NCBI GenBank assembly: GCA_042088665.1
Contig: JBELMB010000022.1
Span: 1 to 45,436 of the forward strand
Source: JBELMB01 sp042088665
GTDB lineage: Bacteria > Pseudomonadota > Alphaproteobacteria > Rhodobacterales > Rhodobacteraceae
Direction: 5' to 3'
DNA: 45,436 nucleotides
Part shown: positions 13,931-22,921 of the stretch, piece after piece
Layout of the letters: every line of letters starts with the position of its first letter
Position numbering within the stretch: position 1 is the stretch's first letter
Translations under genes and position numbers: made by a program
Notes under the pieces: model-generated
Database searches by the model: none
What the model was told of the DNA's origin: nothing
What the model saw: only the letters and a program-made list of their open reading frames with translations

Positions 13931-16738
13931 ATGACGGAAAATGAAGAGCTGCGCGAAGCGCTTCTGGAACTGAAGGTCCTGCGGGACAGGGAAGCGCGCC
14001 GGTTGCAGGAAACCGGCGCGTTGCTCTCCGCGATCGAGGCCTATTCCGGCGCCCATGACCCGGAGGCGGCGCTTTGCGCGCTGTTCGACGCGATGGAACG
14101 CCACACCGGGGCCGTGGCTGTGGCCTTGCTGACGGTGCAACAAGAGGTGTTTTCTGTCGCAGCCGCTTCGGATCCGGCCATGCTGGAATGCACACTGGAG
14201 GCACCGGTTGATCTGACCCGGCGCGACCGCAATTTGACCGACCTTGCACTTGCAGGACAGTGGTCCGGGACATTGGACATGCAGGGTTTTGCCGCCATGC
14301 TCACCGCAGCGCACAGCCGCGAGGGGCCGGTTCTCGTTGCGTGGCTGCCACCGGGACAAAGCTTTGCGCGCCTTCATCTGGATTTCGCCTCGCGGCTCGT
14401 GGGGCTCGCGGCCCGGGCGTTGCAGAACCGGGCGATTGCGGCAGAAAACACCTTGCTTGCCGCCACCATCGAAGGCTCCTCTGCCGGGTTCGCCATTTCC
14501 GATGCGACCTCCCCGGAGCGGCCCCTGATCTACGTGAACGACGCGTTCGAGCAGATTTCCGGCTTTTCGCGCAACGAGGTGCTTGGTCAGAACTGCCGCT
14601 TTCTGTCCGCCGAGGCACCGGCTACGGCGGAACGTGCCCGATTGCGCGAGACGGTCGCAAAGAACGGTGCAGGGCGCTTTTTGCTGCGCAACCGGCACAA
14701 GGACGGCGCGCTCTTCTGGAATGAATTGACGCTCTTTCCGGTACAGGGCGCGGATGGGCAACCGCGCTACCTTGTTGCCTCGCAAAACGATGTCAGCGAC
14801 CGTGTCGCCGCGGCCGAGGAACGCGATGCGGCCCGCAAGATGCTGGAGAATTCGCTGGCCGCAACAACGCAGGCCTTCCTGATCCTCGATGCCGCGGGGG
14901 TTGTGCAATTCGCCAATCCAGCCACGCTGGAGCTGTTTCCCGCGCCCCGCACGCGTTGGGCCGCCGGGGTGCAGTTTTCCGAGCATTGGCAGGACTACTG
15001 CAAGTCTGCGGAACTGATGTCGGGTCGCTTGACGCGCCTTGTGCGCGAGGGTGATCTGCTGGGGCTCAGCCGCCTGCCCAAGGGGATGGAGCTGGACCTG
15101 CCCGACGGGCGGTCCGTGCTGGCAAAGGCCTCGCGCGTGGAGGGCGGATTGATGGTGGTCACCGCCGCCGATGTCACTCCGATGAAAGTGGCGCAGCGGT
15201 TGCTGGCGCAGCGTCTTGCGGCGATCGAGGCGGCGGAGGACGGTATTGCGCTGGTGGACGCCGGTGGGCGGCTGACCTTTGCCAACAGTTCCGCAGCGCG
15301 TCTTCTGGGCTTTCCGGAGGCCGGGCGGGCCTTGGGGCGCCGCTGGCATCGTTTTTACCGACATGACGTCCCGCCCGATCTGGCCAGACCCTTTGAACGC
15401 CGCCTGAGCCGGGACGGCAAGACCGCCACAGTGCAAAGCCATGACATCACGGGCACGCCCTTGGACAACGGCGGCGCGGTGATCGTGATCCGCGACGCGA
15501 CAGAGCGCGTGGCAGCCGAAAAACGGGCGGCTGACCTGACGCAGGCCCTCGCCCGCGCCCAGCGGCAGCAGGCGGTGGCAGAGCTGACCGCCGGGGTTGC
15601 CCATGATTTCAACAACCTGCTTTCCGCGGTCACCGGCTCCGCGGCGCTGATCGGCCTCGAAGCCGAAGACCCCGCAGCCGTGCGCGGCCATGCGGACAGG
15701 ATCGGCGTTGCGGGTCGCCGCGCCGCGCGGTTGATCAACCGATTGCTCGACATGGGCGATGCCTCCGCGCGCAAGGGCCGGTTTGGTCTGGCCACCGTCA
15801 TGGATGAACTGCCGGCGTTGGTCGGCCCCTCCATGTCAACCGGTATCAGCCTGAAAGTGGTTTCGCCCGAGGTGTCCCTGTTGTTGCAGGGCGATTCGAC
15901 CGAGTTGAGCCAGATCCTTGTGAACATGCTGCTCAATGCGCGGGATGCGATGCAGGGGCGCACCGGGGTCATTTCCGTGCGGGCCGACAGACGCATTGCG
16001 GCACAGTCGCAGTCCCTGAACACGGGTCGCCTGCAAAAGGGGCGCGTCTATGCCTGTATCGAGGTGTCGGATCAGGGGCACGGCATGTCCGAGCAGACCC
16101 GCGACGAGATCTTTCAACCCTATTTCAGCACCAAGGGCGCGCGGGGCACCGGGCTTGGGCTGGCTGTCGTTGCCATGCAACTCGAGGCCATGGGCGGCGG
16201 CGTGGCGGTCGACAGCACGCCGGGCGAGGGCACCGTACTTCGCATCTATTGGCCGCTGGCAGATGCCTTGCGCAGCACGCAGGATACACAGGGCGATCCG
16301 CTTGATCCGGCTTCGGACCACCAAGATGGTCTCGCGGCCCAGAGCGCCGGTCCGGACCTGACCGGCATGACCGTCCTTCTGGTGGACGACGAACGCGCGG
16401 TGTCCGAAGTGGCGCAGGCCTATCTCGAAGGGCTGGGCGCAGAGGTCGCCGCCTGCGACGATCCACGCGACGCGCTTGAGATACTGCGCGAAGAACCGCG
16501 AAGCTGGTCGGTGCTGGTCACGGACTACGATATGCCGTATCTCACGGGGGGAGATCTGGTCGACGCCCGCGAGGCCCATGCCCCTGATTTGCCGGTGATC
16601 CTGATCACCGCGATGGCACGGCGCCTGAATGATGCGCGCGTTAACGAAGGTCGGGTGACTGCGGTGCTTCCAAAACCGCTGGATCTTGACGGTTTGGCGC
16701 ATGCGGTGGCCGCCTGCCGCAAGGACAAGGAGAGTTGA
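13931..16738 (+). CDS. LOV/PAS hybrid histidine kinase with receiver domain
   Basis: Cytoplasmic hybrid kinase (935 residues). Order: coiled start; GAF-like region (about 30-165); LOV domain (about 175-290); two PAS domains (about 300-420 and 430-530); FixL/NtrB-type transmitter with His558 in VAHDFNNLLSAV; ATPase with VSDQGHGM and GTGLGLAVV; C-terminal receiver (Asp819/820, phosphoacceptor Asp865, Lys in VLPKPLD). The LOV assignment rests on GQNCRFLS with photoactive Cys222, then Asn254 and Asn264 (LLRNRHKDGALFWNEL) and Gln285 (YLVASQNDVSDR). The spacings from the Cys (32, 42, 63) equal those of Avena phot1 LOV2 (C450, N482, N492, Q513). Ser226 replaces the usual Gln of NCRFLQ. A blue-light input is therefore predicted. 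The LuxR-type regulator starts two bases after the stop. Confidence 0.92.
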   Translation: MTENEELREALLELKVLRDREARRLQETGALLSAIEAYSGAHDPEAALCALFDAMERHTGAVAVALLTVQQEVFSVAAASDPAMLECTLEAPVDLTRRDRNLTDLALAGQWSGTLDMQGFAAMLTAAHSREGPVLVAWLPPGQSFARLHLDFASRLVGLAARALQNRAIAAENTLLAATIEGSSAGFAISDATSPERPLIYVNDAFEQISGFSRNEVLGQNCRFLSAEAPATAERARLRETVAKNGAGRFLLRNRHKDGALFWNELTLFPVQGADGQPRYLVASQNDVSDRVAAAEERDAARKMLENSLAATTQAFLILDAAGVVQFANPATLELFPAPRTRWAAGVQFSEHWQDYCKSAELMSGRLTRLVREGDLLGLSRLPKGMELDLPDGRSVLAKASRVEGGLMVVTAADVTPMKVAQRLLAQRLAAIEAAEDGIALVDAGGRLTFANSSAARLLGFPEAGRALGRRWHRFYRHDVPPDLARPFERRLSRDGKTATVQSHDITGTPLDNGGAVIVIRDATERVAAEKRAADLTQALARAQRQQAVAELTAGVAHDFNNLLSAVTGSAALIGLEAEDPAAVRGHADRIGVAGRRAARLINRLLDMGDASARKGRFGLATVMDELPALVGPSMSTGISLKVVSPEVSLLLQGDSTELSQILVNMLLNARDAMQGRTGVISVRADRRIAAQSQSLNTGRLQKGRVYACIEVSDQGHGMSEQTRDEIFQPYFSTKGARGTGLGLAVVAMQLEAMGGGVAVDSTPGEGTVLRIYWPLADALRSTQDTQGDPLDPASDHQDGLAAQSAGPDLTGMTVLLVDDERAVSEVAQAYLEGLGAEVAACDDPRDALEILREEPRSWSVLVTDYDMPYLTGGDLVDAREAHAPDLPVILITAMARRLNDARVNEGRVTAVLPKPLDLDGLAHAVAACRKDKES

Positions 16739-16740
16739 CG

Positions 16741-17358
16741 ATGCGAGTTTTGATCGCTGACGACCATGATCTGGTGCGCGATACACTGGCGGCCTACCTG
16801 AAGGCCGAAGGCGATTTCGAAGTTACGGTGGTCGCCGATCTGGATGCGGCCTGCGAGGCGATTGGCAACTCGGCCAAGTTCGACCTCACGCTTCTGGATT
16901 ACAACATGCCCGGCATGGACGGATTGGCAGGCCTGCAAAAGGCCATCGACGTCTCGTTTGGCCAACCTGTGGCGATGATGTCCGGCACGGCCAACAAGAC
17001 CATCGCCCAAGAGGCCATCGACGCCGGTGCCATCGGGTTTCTGCCCAAAACCATGGCGGCCAAGTCACTGATCAACGCGGTAAAGTTCATGGCCATGGGG
17101 GAGCGTTTCATCCCGCTCGATTTTCTCAGCGCCGAGGAACCGGAACGTGCGTTGCCGGATCTGGCCAAATCGCTCAGCCAGCGTGAGATGCAGGTGCTGC
17201 ATGGGTTGTGCCGCGGCTTGGCCAACAAGGAAATCGCGCGTGAACTGGATCTTCAGGAAGTGACGATCAAGCTGCATGTGAAAACGCTCTGCCGCAAGCT
17301 GGATGTCAAGAACCGGACACAGGCGGCGCTGATCGCAAAAGAGGCCGGGATCTACTGA
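16741..17358 (+). CDS. LuxR/NarL-family response regulator
   Basis: DNA-binding response regulator of 205 residues. The receiver domain has Asp7/Asp8 (LIADDHDLVR), phosphoacceptor Asp53 (LTLLDYNMPGMDG) and the conserved Lys in GFLPKTM. The C-terminal GerE/LuxR helix-turn-helix reads LSQREMQVLHGLCRGLANKE and VTIKLHVKTLCRKLDVKNRT. ATG 16741 is chosen over a TTG at 16735 because AAGGAGAG then sits at proper distance. It is the natural output of the LOV hybrid kinase encoded two bases upstream, possibly through a phosphorelay since that kinase already carries a receiver. The gene converges on the RTX gene. Confidence 0.92.
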   Translation: MRVLIADDHDLVRDTLAAYLKAEGDFEVTVVADLDAACEAIGNSAKFDLTLLDYNMPGMDGLAGLQKAIDVSFGQPVAMMSGTANKTIAQEAIDAGAIGFLPKTMAAKSLINAVKFMAMGERFIPLDFLSAEEPERALPDLAKSLSQREMQVLHGLCRGLANKEIARELDLQEVTIKLHVKTLCRKLDVKNRTQAALIAKEAGIY

Positions 17359-17390
17359 CCCCGGCCCAAGTGAGGACTCTGACGCCTGAC

Positions 17391-20300
17391 TTAAAGCCAG
17401 AGCCCCTCAACCACGGCGTCGTAGAGCGTGCCGCCAATGGTCTCGCCATGTGCCGTGAAGAGCAGCGTCGTCGTGTTCAACTGCACCGTCACGTCTCCGT
17501 CCGCGGTCTGTCCGACGAATTGCGCCAGCCAGTCCGCTTCGGTGTATGTGTCGAGGATGTTCAGGTCCCGAAGGTCCATCGCGTCCGCGTTGCCTGTCTC
17601 GCGGGAGAAATCGGCAATCGTATTGCTGCGACCGTCCATATCGCGGGAGGCAAAGACAAAGGTGTCATCGCCATCGCCACCAAAGGCCATGTCATAGCCC
17701 CGGCCAAGGATGAGCGTGTCGTCGCCGTCGCCACCCAGCAGCGTGTCATCCCCATGGTAGCCGGTCAGCGTGTCGTTGTCTGACCCTCCGGAGAGGTGAT
17801 CGTTGCCCGACCCACCGTTGAGGTAGTCGTTTCCGGTGCCGCCATCCATCGTGTCGTTGCCGGTGTGCCCGGTCAGCTTGTCACGATCTGCGCCGCCCGT
17901 CAGGCTGTCATCGCCAGAGCTGCCGTTCAGGGTGTCGCGCCCGTCGCCGCCGTCCAGCGTGTCGTTGCCGGTGCCGCCATTCAGGTCATCGTCACCGTCT
18001 TCGCCGTACAGGACGTCGTTGCCGGTGATCCCGGTCAGGACGTCATCGCCGCTGCCGCCAAGGACGGTGTCGTCACCGATCCCGCCCGCAACCGTGTCAG
18101 CGCCTGCATCGCCGGACAGCAGGTCGTTGCCGCTGTGACCGTACACGACATCGTCGCCTTCACCGCCATTGGTGGTGTCGTCGCCGGTGGCACCGCTCAG
18201 GGTGTCATTGCCTGCGCCGCCCGACAGCAGGTCGTTGCCGCTGTTGCCATTGAGCACATCGTCGCCTTCGCCGCCATCGGCGGTGTCGTTGCCGGTGGCA
18301 CCGTTCAGGGTGTCATTGCCAGTGCCGCCGGACAGCAGGTCGTCGCCGCTGTTGCCGTTGAGCAGATCGTTGCCCTCGCCACCATTGGCCGTGTCGTTGC
18401 CGTCCGCACCGTCGAGGGTGTCGTTGCCACTCTCGCCAGACATCAGGTCATCGCCGCTGTTGCCGCTGAGCGCATCATCGTCCGCGCCACCGTTCAGCGT
18501 GTCGTCACCCTGTCCACCCAGAAGCGTATCCGCCCCGGCATTGCCCGACAGGTTGTCGTCTTCAGACCCGCCGGACAGTTCATCCGCGCCTTCGCCACCG
18601 GTCATCACATCGTGCCCGGTGCCGCCAACGAGCGTGTCCACGCCGGTGCCGCCTTCGAGTGTGTCATGTCCGGCCGCGCCGCTGAGATAATCGTCCCCGG
18701 CGTTGCCCTGCAACAGGTCGTCGTTCTCGGGCAAAAGCGTGCCGTCAGGGGCGTAGCGCAGGCCTGCCGCGTCGTAGCTCGACAGCAGAGTGCCGTTCGC
18801 ATCCGGACCAGCCCCCCCGTAGAGGTGATCGTTCCCCTCGCCGCCACTCAGGCTGTCGCCACGGCCCGCGCCGATGACCGTATCCGCGCCGTAGCCCGCT
18901 TCCACCGAATCCGCACCCGCGGCTGTCTCGATCAGGTCGTCGTACGTCTGCGCCGGATCCGGCACCGAGGTCAGTTCCGGTCCCCGTAACAGGACCAGCG
19001 CTGCAGGATCTGGTTCGGCAAAAGGGTCCATGGCCCTCGGATCTACCGCCCCGTCATTGCTGTAGGATTTGGGTGCAGCGGCTGCCAGGACCAGCTGGGC
19101 CTCTTCGCCGTCCGGGTCCACTTTGACACGGTAGATGCCGCCGGATGAGCGGGTGTTGTCATTCATGTCGTGGTCGCCGCCGTTGCCACCGGCGTAAAAG
19201 TTGCCGTCACCATCGATCACGAAGGCGCCAAAGGTGATGGCCGGCACGCCGGGCACTTCGACCCCGTCGATCTCTGTTGCGGTCACCGGGATTACCGAGA
19301 ACTCCGGCAGGCCACCGTTCGCCACTTCGGAGATGTCGATCTTCATCAGTTTGGCGTCTTCGCCTTCGCGCCGGGGGCGCACAAGCCCGTAAAAGCTTTG
19401 CGTTGCGGTATCAAAGGCCACGTCCCAGACCTGGTCGGTGATCATCGAGCTCGGAAACTTGAAGGTCTCCGTGCGCGGATTGCCCTCGGCGTCGCGGTCG
19501 CTGACGTCGATCATGGTCAAACGGTCCATGCTCGACTGGAAAGCCCAGAGGTTGCCCGCGGCGTCAAAGTCACCGGTCCACGACCGGTAGGGTGTCTCAC
19601 CGACCCGGTAGGCATAGCCGCCTGCGTCGATCATCACGAGGTCAGACTGCGCCACGGCATTGCCGCGGGAATCGACGCCATTGGCGACGGCGATGCCGTA
19701 GATCAGGTCGTCTTCCTGGTTGAAGCCGATGCAGTTGGTCACGACAGTCGCCGCGGCACCCGCGGGGGTATAGGTCTCCGCGATGGGATCATAGGCGTGC
19801 AACTGACCGTTCAGCACCTGGTAGATCGTGTTCTGACCTTCGGCAAAGGCCTGCACCGTCACGTCGGACCCACCGATGGAGACGCTCTTTTCGTACCAGA
19901 AGATCGGGCCGGATGTGTGGATCTCCGGGCCTTCCGTGGCCTCGCTGGGTCTGGCTCTGAAGGTCAGTTCGCCTGCACCGCCGGTGCCGACAAAGCTCAG
20001 GATCTGGCTGGCAAAGATTGCCGAAGAGGTGTCCACGCTGCCGATGACAGTGCCGTTCCAGAGCACATCCAGAGCACCGGATACCGCACCGGAGGCATGG
20101 TTTGCCGCCAGCTCGAAGCTGATTTCGTAATGCGCCCCGGCGGAGGTCTCGACGGTCTGGGACATCTGTGACCGGCCTTCGTCGTCCTCGCTGACGGTCC
20201 AGTCGCCCTGGGCGGCGTATTGTCCGAAGCTGAGCGCGCCTTCGGGGGTTTGCAGCATGTTTTCGCTGACAAAATCGCCAAAGACCATATCGGCGCCAGA

Positions 20301-20411
20301 GCCGGTTGTGATCGTGTCGTCACCGGCAAGGCCGACGACGAATTCAGTGGGGGATTGGCCGGTCAGAACGTCGTGTTGGTCTGAGCCGACCAGGGTTGGT
20401 ATCCTGGGCAT
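17391..20411 (-). CDS. large RTX calcium-binding secreted protein
   Basis: Protein of 1006 residues, probably exported by a type I system. It begins MPRIPTLVGSDQHDVLTG, with no signal peptide and one early RTX-like repeat set. Residues about 60-190 are beta-rich (WTVSEDDEGRSQMSQTVETS). Residues about 190-480 look propeller-like, with recurrent strands such as DLIYGIAVANGV, GNLWAFQSSMDRLTMIDV and WDVAFDTATQSFYGLV. Residues about 565-920 hold roughly forty GGxGxDxLx nonapeptides, and an 85-residue tail ends DAVVEGLWL. The gene follows algD by 57 bases on the same strand, suggesting a matrix protein co-expressed with the polymer; unlike AlgE epimerases, no epimerase module is recognisable. Confidence 0.85.
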   Translation of the reverse strand: MPRIPTLVGSDQHDVLTGQSPTEFVVGLAGDDTITTGSGADMVFGDFVSENMLQTPEGALSFGQYAAQGDWTVSEDDEGRSQMSQTVETSAGAHYEISFELAANHASGAVSGALDVLWNGTVIGSVDTSSAIFASQILSFVGTGGAGELTFRARPSEATEGPEIHTSGPIFWYEKSVSIGGSDVTVQAFAEGQNTIYQVLNGQLHAYDPIAETYTPAGAAATVVTNCIGFNQEDDLIYGIAVANGVDSRGNAVAQSDLVMIDAGGYAYRVGETPYRSWTGDFDAAGNLWAFQSSMDRLTMIDVSDRDAEGNPRTETFKFPSSMITDQVWDVAFDTATQSFYGLVRPRREGEDAKLMKIDISEVANGGLPEFSVIPVTATEIDGVEVPGVPAITFGAFVIDGDGNFYAGGNGGDHDMNDNTRSSGGIYRVKVDPDGEEAQLVLAAAAPKSYSNDGAVDPRAMDPFAEPDPAALVLLRGPELTSVPDPAQTYDDLIETAAGADSVEAGYGADTVIGAGRGDSLSGGEGNDHLYGGAGPDANGTLLSSYDAAGLRYAPDGTLLPENDDLLQGNAGDDYLSGAAGHDTLEGGTGVDTLVGGTGHDVMTGGEGADELSGGSEDDNLSGNAGADTLLGGQGDDTLNGGADDDALSGNSGDDLMSGESGNDTLDGADGNDTANGGEGNDLLNGNSGDDLLSGGTGNDTLNGATGNDTADGGEGDDVLNGNSGNDLLSGGAGNDTLSGATGDDTTNGGEGDDVVYGHSGNDLLSGDAGADTVAGGIGDDTVLGGSGDDVLTGITGNDVLYGEDGDDDLNGGTGNDTLDGGDGRDTLNGSSGDDSLTGGADRDKLTGHTGNDTMDGGTGNDYLNGGSGNDHLSGGSDNDTLTGYHGDDTLLGGDGDDTLILGRGYDMAFGGDGDDTFVFASRDMDGRSNTIADFSRETGNADAMDLRDLNILDTYTEADWLAQFVGQTADGDVTVQLNTTTLLFTAHGETIGGTLYDAVVEGLWL
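17650..18710 (-). repeat. 27-bp period DNA encoding RTX nonapeptides
   Basis: About 1 kb of degenerate tandem repeat with a 27-base period (9 codons), visible as recurring GTCGTTGCCG...CCGCC units. Near-identical larger blocks recur around 18110-18370 (CAGCAGGTCGTTGCCGCTGT appears at 18118 and again at 18226), suggesting expansion by unequal recombination. It is coding for the calcium-binding array, not a non-coding satellite. Confidence 0.85.
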
Positions 20412-20468
20412 GTTTGCTTCCTGAACAGAAGGGAGAGAAGGAAGGGCGCGGGGGCGCGCCCCGGGGGA

Positions 20469-21893
20469 TTACCAGCCGATGCCGTGGTAAAGCGGTGTTG
20501 CCGGCGTGGTCTTGAAGGCGCGACACAGGTCAATCACCGGCACGCCTGCGGCCATCGCGGCCTCGGCTTCTGCCTTGTAGAGCGGGCTCGACTGGGTGAG
20601 GACGACCACGTCGGCACCGTCACGGGCCGCGCAGGCCGAAGAGGCGATCATGCCGGGCAGTGCTTCGGCGAGGGACCCAAGGCCCTGGCTGGCGTGCGCC
20701 ACATAGGCCAGCTGGCCTTTGATGTTTGTGTCACGGGTGATGGCCGGGTCATGGGCCGTGATGTCCAGCCCGTCGCCGCACAGGTCTGCCAGCACTTCGA
20801 GGATCGGGCTTTCGCGCAGGTCGTCGGTGCCGGGCTTGAACGCCAGACCAAGGACACAGACGCGCTGAGCGCCGGTTTCGCGCACCATCTCGGTGGCACG
20901 GTCCATCTGCTCGCGGTTGGAGCGTTCCAGCCCACCGATCAAGGGCAGGTCAACACCAGCCTTTTGCGCGATATGGCTGACGGCGCGGACTTCCTTGGGC
21001 AGGCAGGAGCCACCATAGGCAAAGCCGGGCTTGAGGTAGTAGGGCGACAGGTTCAGCTTTTCGTCCTTGCAGAAAATCTCCATGACTTCAGAGCCATCGA
21101 CGGATTGAGACTTTGACAGGCGGCCCACTTCGTTGGCAAAGCAGACCTTTGTGGCGTGCCAGACGTTGTCGACATATTTGACCATTTCGGCGGTCTCGAT
21201 GGAGGTCACGATGGGGGCATCATCGACCGGCGCGTAGATCTGGCGCAGGGTGTTGCCGGTGCGCTCGCAGGTGGCGCCGATCACGGTCTTCGGCGGCTCG
21301 TGAAAATCGGCCACGGCCACGCCTTCGCGCAGGAATTCGGGGTTGAACGCGATGCCGAAATCAGTGCCCAGCACCTTGCCGGAAACCTCTTCGAGGATCG
21401 GTGCCATGACGGCCAGTGTGGTGCCCGGCGGGATCGAGCAGCGCATCACGAAGATGTGGAAATCGTCTTTGGTGGCAAGGCCTTCACCCATCGTGCGGGC
21501 GGCGGATTCGATGTAGCGGTAGTCGCAGCCACCGTCCGGTGCGGTGGGCGTGCCGACCGAGACAAAGGTCACATCGGTGTCGCGCACGGCGTCGGCCAGA
21601 TCACGTGTGGCGCTCAGCAGACCGGCGTCCACGCCTTCGCGCAACAAACGGCCAAGATCCTTTTCGTGGATCGGGGAGCGTCCGGCGGCGATGTCTGCCA
21701 CCTTGGCGTCGTCAATGTCGACACCGACAACGCGGTGGCCGAGGCTGGACAGGCAAGCGCAGGACACCGCGCCGACATACCCCAGGCCCACGACGGAAAT
21801 TGCCGGGAGGGTGTCGACCTGGTGCAGCGGTGCAAAGAGGGCCGCCTGCGACGTGAGCGTTGCTGAAGTGGTGAAGGGCGTGATTGCGTTCAT
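20469..21893 (-). CDS. algD: GDP-mannose 6-dehydrogenase (AlgD-like)
   Basis: NAD-dependent four-electron dehydrogenase of the UDP-Glc/GDP-Man family (474 residues). The Rossmann motif is ISVVGLGYVGAVSCACLSSL, and the catalytic Cys lies in GFAYGGSCLPKEVRA. KDEKLNLSPYYLKPGFAYGG and ETAEMVKYVDNVWHATKV resemble Pseudomonas AlgD more than UDP-glucose dehydrogenases. GDP-mannuronate is the expected product. A 26-residue N-terminal extension precedes the Rossmann fold. ATG 21893 follows GAGAGGATCAGGAAA; the longer open frame upstream runs into the N gap. The neighbouring mannose-phosphate cupin and Alg8/Alg44-like proteins support the GDP-mannose assignment. Confidence 0.85.
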   Translation of the reverse strand: MNAITPFTTSATLTSQAALFAPLHQVDTLPAISVVGLGYVGAVSCACLSSLGHRVVGVDIDDAKVADIAAGRSPIHEKDLGRLLREGVDAGLLSATRDLADAVRDTDVTFVSVGTPTAPDGGCDYRYIESAARTMGEGLATKDDFHIFVMRCSIPPGTTLAVMAPILEEVSGKVLGTDFGIAFNPEFLREGVAVADFHEPPKTVIGATCERTGNTLRQIYAPVDDAPIVTSIETAEMVKYVDNVWHATKVCFANEVGRLSKSQSVDGSEVMEIFCKDEKLNLSPYYLKPGFAYGGSCLPKEVRAVSHIAQKAGVDLPLIGGLERSNREQMDRATEMVRETGAQRVCVLGLAFKPGTDDLRESPILEVLADLCGDGLDITAHDPAITRDTNIKGQLAYVAHASQGLGSLAEALPGMIASSACAARDGADVVVLTQSSPLYKAEAEAAMAAGVPVIDLCRAFKTTPATPLYHGIGW

Positions 21894-22192
21894 TTTCCTG
21901 ATCCTCTCGGAAGGTGTTGGGCGTTTGCTGAGAGGAGGTTTAAGGGATTGGTAATACGTATGTTTCTGGCCAAGGTATAAACGGCGGCCACTAAAGGCGT
22001 CCGGACTATCCCGAAGGATAAGCGCGGTCTCCGAGGGCCATGCAGGGCGAGCCGGTCGAGCGCGCGACGCACCACCAATGTGCCCTGTCACCAGCAGAAC
22101 CTGCGTCTGGGTTGGTGATGTGAAGAATGACCGGGGCGGCTCGCCACTTCGCGCGCGGTCCAAGAATCGGCTCAAGAGGCGGAATCGCTTGC

Positions 22193-22202
22193 NNNNNNNN
22201 NN
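22193..22202. other. assembly gap (10 N)
   Basis: A run of ten unknown bases marks a scaffold join between algD and the cupin gene. The true length may differ from ten bases, so the gene order across this point is only as reliable as the scaffolding. Confidence 0.98.
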
Positions 22203-22412
22203 CACCCTGGGGGAACAGGTCGGCTGGCCGTGTTGATTGGGCCGCTCGGATGCTGAGTTGCGGGTTCGGTTAGGGGAAAAACGGCATCGCAACGCCGATG
22301 CAGGGCGGGTTTGCGCGATCGGATGCCATGTCGCCAGTGAGCCGCCTCAGATCGGCCCGGCGCGACAGCGTCTTGACCGGGCAATTCGCGACAAAGGCCA
22401 TGCGTTGAAACG

Positions 22413-22445
22413 AAAAAGACCCGCAGCACGAAATTGTGCTGCGGG
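22413..22445 (-). terminator. intrinsic terminator after the cupin gene
   Basis: A perfect 10-bp stem CCCGCAGCAC/GTGCTGCGGG with a six-base loop (22420-22445) is followed, on the minus strand, by TCTTTTTCG (A-run at 22413-22417 on the plus strand). It sits 62 bases past the cupin stop and should end that transcript before algD, implying that algD has its own promoter. Confidence 0.85.
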
Positions 22446-22507
22446 CCGAGCGACTGCCGTCGGTTTGGGGGGTGAGCGGCAGTCGGGGGTAGACGCGTGA
22501 GTGGTGG

Positions 22508-22921
22508 TTAGTTGCGCCCGTAGATGTCTTCGTAGCGGGTAATGTCATCTTCGCCGAAGTAGCTGCCGGTCTGCACTTCGATCAGTACCAGCGGCACCTG
22601 GCCTTCGTTTTCGAGGCGGTGGATGGCGCCCAGCGGAATATAGACGCTTTCGTTTTCCGCCAGCAGCTGGCGCTTTTCGCCGACGGTCACCGTGGCGGTG
22701 CCGGAGACGACGATCCAGTGTTCGGCACGGTGCACATGGGACTGCAGGCTGAGACGGCCGCCCGGGGTCACTTCGATGCGCTTCACCTGGTAGCGCTGGC
22801 CAAGATCCAGCGAGGCGTAGTTGCCCCAGGGGCGCATGTGGCGCTGTGGCTCGGACGAAGACGGCGCGTCAGTAAGATTGACGGGCGTCGCGGGCTGCTT
22901 GGGAAGGGTCTGGATGGTCAT
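22508..22921 (-). CDS. stand-alone mannose-6-phosphate isomerase-type cupin
   Basis: Cupin of 137 residues equivalent to the C-terminal isomerase domain of bifunctional AlgA/ManC proteins. The core reads MRPWGNYASLDLG, RYQVKRIEVTPGGRLSLQSH with metal ligands in SHVHRAEHWIVVSGTATVT, and YIPLGAIHRLENEGQVPLVL. GSYFGEDDITRYEDIYGR closes it, as in type II isomerases. It would interconvert fructose-6-phosphate and mannose-6-phosphate for GDP-mannose supply. No guanylyltransferase domain is present here, so GDP-mannose formation needs another gene. ATG 22921 follows AAGGACTTGACC; the frame opens at a TTG two codons earlier. Confidence 0.85.
   Translation of the reverse strand: MTIQTLPKQPATPVNLTDAPSSSEPQRHMRPWGNYASLDLGQRYQVKRIEVTPGGRLSLQSHVHRAEHWIVVSGTATVTVGEKRQLLAENESVYIPLGAIHRLENEGQVPLVLIEVQTGSYFGEDDITRYEDIYGRN

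Larger units (their letters stand above)
21894..22507 (-). promoter_or_regulatory. algD upstream region with dyad motif and assembly gap
   Basis: This 614-base region lies between algD and the cupin gene. The dyad CTATCCCGAAGGATAAG at 22006-22022 (five-base arms TATCC/GGATA) lies about 113 bases before the algD start and resembles motifs upstream of FIST, the cupin and alg44. A second AAGGTATAAAC element is at 21973-21983. Ten N at 22193-22202 interrupt the region, so unseen sequence may be missing. I see no supported gene. Confidence 0.4.

Noticed and set aside
12276..14273. 665-codon minus-strand open frame opposite globin, FIST and the kinase start
   Set aside because: It crosses three unrelated plus-strand genes and its product shows only low-complexity basic sequence.
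13721..15691. 656-codon minus-strand open frame opposite the LOV kinase
   Set aside because: The plus strand encodes unmistakable LOV, PAS and kinase motifs; the antisense product has none.
17650..18710. CRISPR-like regular repeats
   Set aside because: The period is 27 bases, in frame with an RTX protein, and there are no unique spacers between constant repeats.
22193..22202. Frameshift or broken gene at the N run
   Set aside because: The open frame spanning the Ns is only an upstream extension of algD; the true algD start is at 21893, and no gene on either side is interrupted.
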